In this document: piece by piece, positions 62,881-64,000 of the stretch | How positions within the stretch are numbered: position 1 is the first letter of the stretch | Layout of the letters: the number at the start of each line of letters is the position of its first letter | NCBI RefSeq assembly: GCF_034424315.1 | Contig: NZ_CP139972.1 | Location: 2,976,001 to 3,040,000, forward strand | Reading direction: 5' to 3' | DNA length: 64,000 nt | From: Chitinophaga sancti | Lineage (GTDB): Bacteria; Bacteroidota; Bacteroidia; Chitinophagales; Chitinophagaceae | Made by a program: the position numbers and the translations under genes | The notes under the pieces: model-generated | What the model was told of the DNA's origin: nothing | The model's database searches: none | The model's input: the letters and a program-made list of their open reading frames with translations, nothing else

Positions 62881-63264
62881 CGTTAAACAACATTCCCTGT
62901 GACTTCAACCACAGATCTCCGCTTTTCAGAATCCTGTGTACTTAAATTTCTGCCAGCAGTGAGTGATATCTGGTAAGTATCTTTATAATAAGCATCAATC
63001 CACCTGTAAATGACTGAAAACGATGTAGGCTTCACAGCATGATCCACATAAATAGGCGTCCACCACATCATTCACCGGGGCCGAATTACTGAAACTAACA
63101 CGAGTTATCTCCCTGATCGCAGTCAGCCTGTCCCTTAAATAACCTACCCTGCTGATACTGAAACTATCCACCGGCACATGTACAATCGTTTCCCTGTCAA
63201 AACCCTTGTTATCGCTTTCAAAATACGTCATCTGCTTCAGCACCACGAAAGTCGCAATAATCAA
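62880..63264 (-). pseudogene. Frameshifted FtsX/MacB-type permease fragment
   Basis: Two overlapping minus-strand frames together spell part of an ABC-transporter permease of the MacB type. The upstream one (from 63264) reads ATFVVLKQMTYFESDNKGFD, ETIVHVPVDSFS and ITRVSFSNSAPVND, then loses frame near 63060. The other continues YVDHAVKPTSFSVIYRWIDA and TYQISLTAGRNLSTQDS. These belong to the periplasmic domain following a membrane helix. Start, second half and frame are lost, so it is a pseudogene. It lies downstream of an intact relative at 63352. Confidence 0.7.
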
Positions 63265-63351
63265 TGCCTAAATTTTCAATACGATCGATTTACAAAAATT
63301 TATGCTCATTTTCGAACACTCTCCTCAAGAGCGGTTGATTTAAACAAGGCC

Positions 63352-64000
63352 CTAATTACTCTTCAAATGTTTAACCGGATTGACCCCGGCAATACTGCCA
63401 ATCTGAATAGCCAGCGTGATACCTGTAGCAATTAACGACAGTACTGTCGTGACAATAAAAGCTCCAAATGGCATATGTATTCTGTAAGCAAAATTATCTA
63501 ACCAATTATTTGCCCAGAAAAACACAACAGGATACGCCAGAAAATTGGCAATGAGTACTAAGCGCAGATACTTCCTGCTAATCATGGTAAGTATTGTTGC
63601 AGAAGATGCACCTAATGTTTTTCTGATGCTGAATTCCTTTAGTCGTTGCCTAATCATAAAAGTAGTCAAAGCAAATAATCCGATCAGAGCAAGCAACAGT
63701 GAAACTATAGAAAAAATGTAATAAATATTCTTCAACCGCTCATGGTCTGCATTCAGCTGGTTATACTCATCTTCCAGAAAATCGTACCTGAGTGGGTATC
63801 CAGGATAATACCGTTCCCATATTCCTTTGATTTTTCCTATCACCATCATTTTTTCACGGTCATTGATTTTAATAAGCAGATGGCTTGTACCTGATGAACC
63901 GATGTGAGTATTTATCATGTAAGCAGATGGACTTACCTTTTTTTCAAAGCCATGATACTTAAAGTCGTTAATGACACCTACCACAGTGAGCGGAAACCGG
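63352..64000 (-). CDS. FtsX-like ABC permease, C-terminal part (runs off window)
   Basis: The final 215 or so residues of a MacB/FtsX-type permease. The frame is open to the window edge; the visible part starts RFPLTVVGVINDFKYHGF. GVINDFKYHG is the end of the periplasmic domain, and three membrane helices follow (IYYIFSIVSLLLALIGLFAL, LIANFLAYPVVFFWANNWL and FIVTTVLSLIATGITLAIQI). Between the first two lies the cytoplasmic loop EFSIRKTLGASSATIL, which contacts the ATPase, and the protein ends GVNPVKHLKSN. These Bacteroidota permeases are often part of large arrays of about 800-residue proteins acting in efflux or envelope stress. The partner ATPase is not in the window. Confidence 0.88.
   Translation of the reverse strand, partial: RFPLTVVGVINDFKYHGFEKKVSPSAYMINTHIGSSGTSHLLIKINDREKMMVIGKIKGIWERYYPGYPLRYDFLEDEYNQLNADHERLKNIYYIFSIVSLLLALIGLFALTTFMIRQRLKEFSIRKTLGASSATILTMISRKYLRLVLIANFLAYPVVFFWANNWLDNFAYRIHMPFGAFIVTTVLSLIATGITLAIQIGSIAGVNPVKHLKSN

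Noticed and set aside
49431..63264. A CRISPR array or restriction-modification system in the defence island
   Set aside because: No regularly spaced repeats, Cas proteins, DNA methylase or endonuclease motifs were found; the island content is TIR/SIR2 and nucleotide-modification families.

Overview
The window looks like a chromosome segment of a Bacteroidota bacterium, most like Chitinophaga or a relative in Chitinophagaceae. The reasons are moderate GC with AT-rich spacers, many secreted glycosidases and lipoproteins, DUF4838, GH51 and GH2 enzymes, PchR-type AraC regulators, HEAT/TPR proteins and no recognisable -35/-10 promoters. The genus is inferred from style only; no 16S rRNA is present.

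Layout. (1) 1-606: end of an unknown gene. (2) 914-17856: a Wzx/Wzy-type exopolysaccharide cluster. It has Wza (5053), Wzc-like co-polymerase/kinase (5814), flippase (8185), polymerase (11783), initiating phosphotransferase (15212), three glycosyltransferases, an acyltransferase, and six sugar or FkbM-type methyltransferases including a duplicated pair (914 and 10231), so the product is probably heavily methylated and acylated. (3) 17840-26307: lipoproteins, a GH2 glycosidase, a HEAT-repeat protein with an oxidoreductase, a DNA-binding-domain-only AraC protein, and an unexplained promoter-to-terminator unit (25755-26099). (4) 26441-33211: a minus-strand signalling operon (hybrid kinase, CheR, CheB, receiver-kinase, SGNH hydrolase). 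(5) 33750-41150: a second secretion-type polysaccharide operon (response regulator, membrane HEAT protein, two tandem GT2 synthases, TPR/beta-barrel protein). (6) 41212-49349: carbohydrate enzymes, an AraC pseudogene, tRNA-Gly, a GT2 and a histidine kinase.

(7) 49431-63264 is a genomic island starting at tRNA-Leu(GAG). It carries a partial duplication of the tRNA 3' part, a truncated serine recombinase, an sbcD-sbcC fusion pseudogene and a mobile-type repeat. Its centre is a Thoeris anti-phage locus: ThsA (SIR2-SLOG, 51468) and ThsB (TIR, 52911), followed by nine more same-strand genes. These are a MazG-like hydrolase, a helical protein of the modified-thymine enzyme superfamily, a TIR protein, an Nmad2-type nucleotide-modification protein, three more TIR proteins, a stand-alone SLOG protein and a sixth TIR protein. 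One ThsA with six TIR proteins, with base or nucleotide modification families interleaved, is the most interesting feature. It suggests several TIR sensors feeding one NADase effector, some perhaps tuned to modified phage DNA or nucleotides. An IS630-family element (60363-61564) interrupts the last TIR gene very near its end.

(8) 61605-64000: decayed fragments, a broken FtsX-type permease and the C-terminal part of an intact one running off the right edge.
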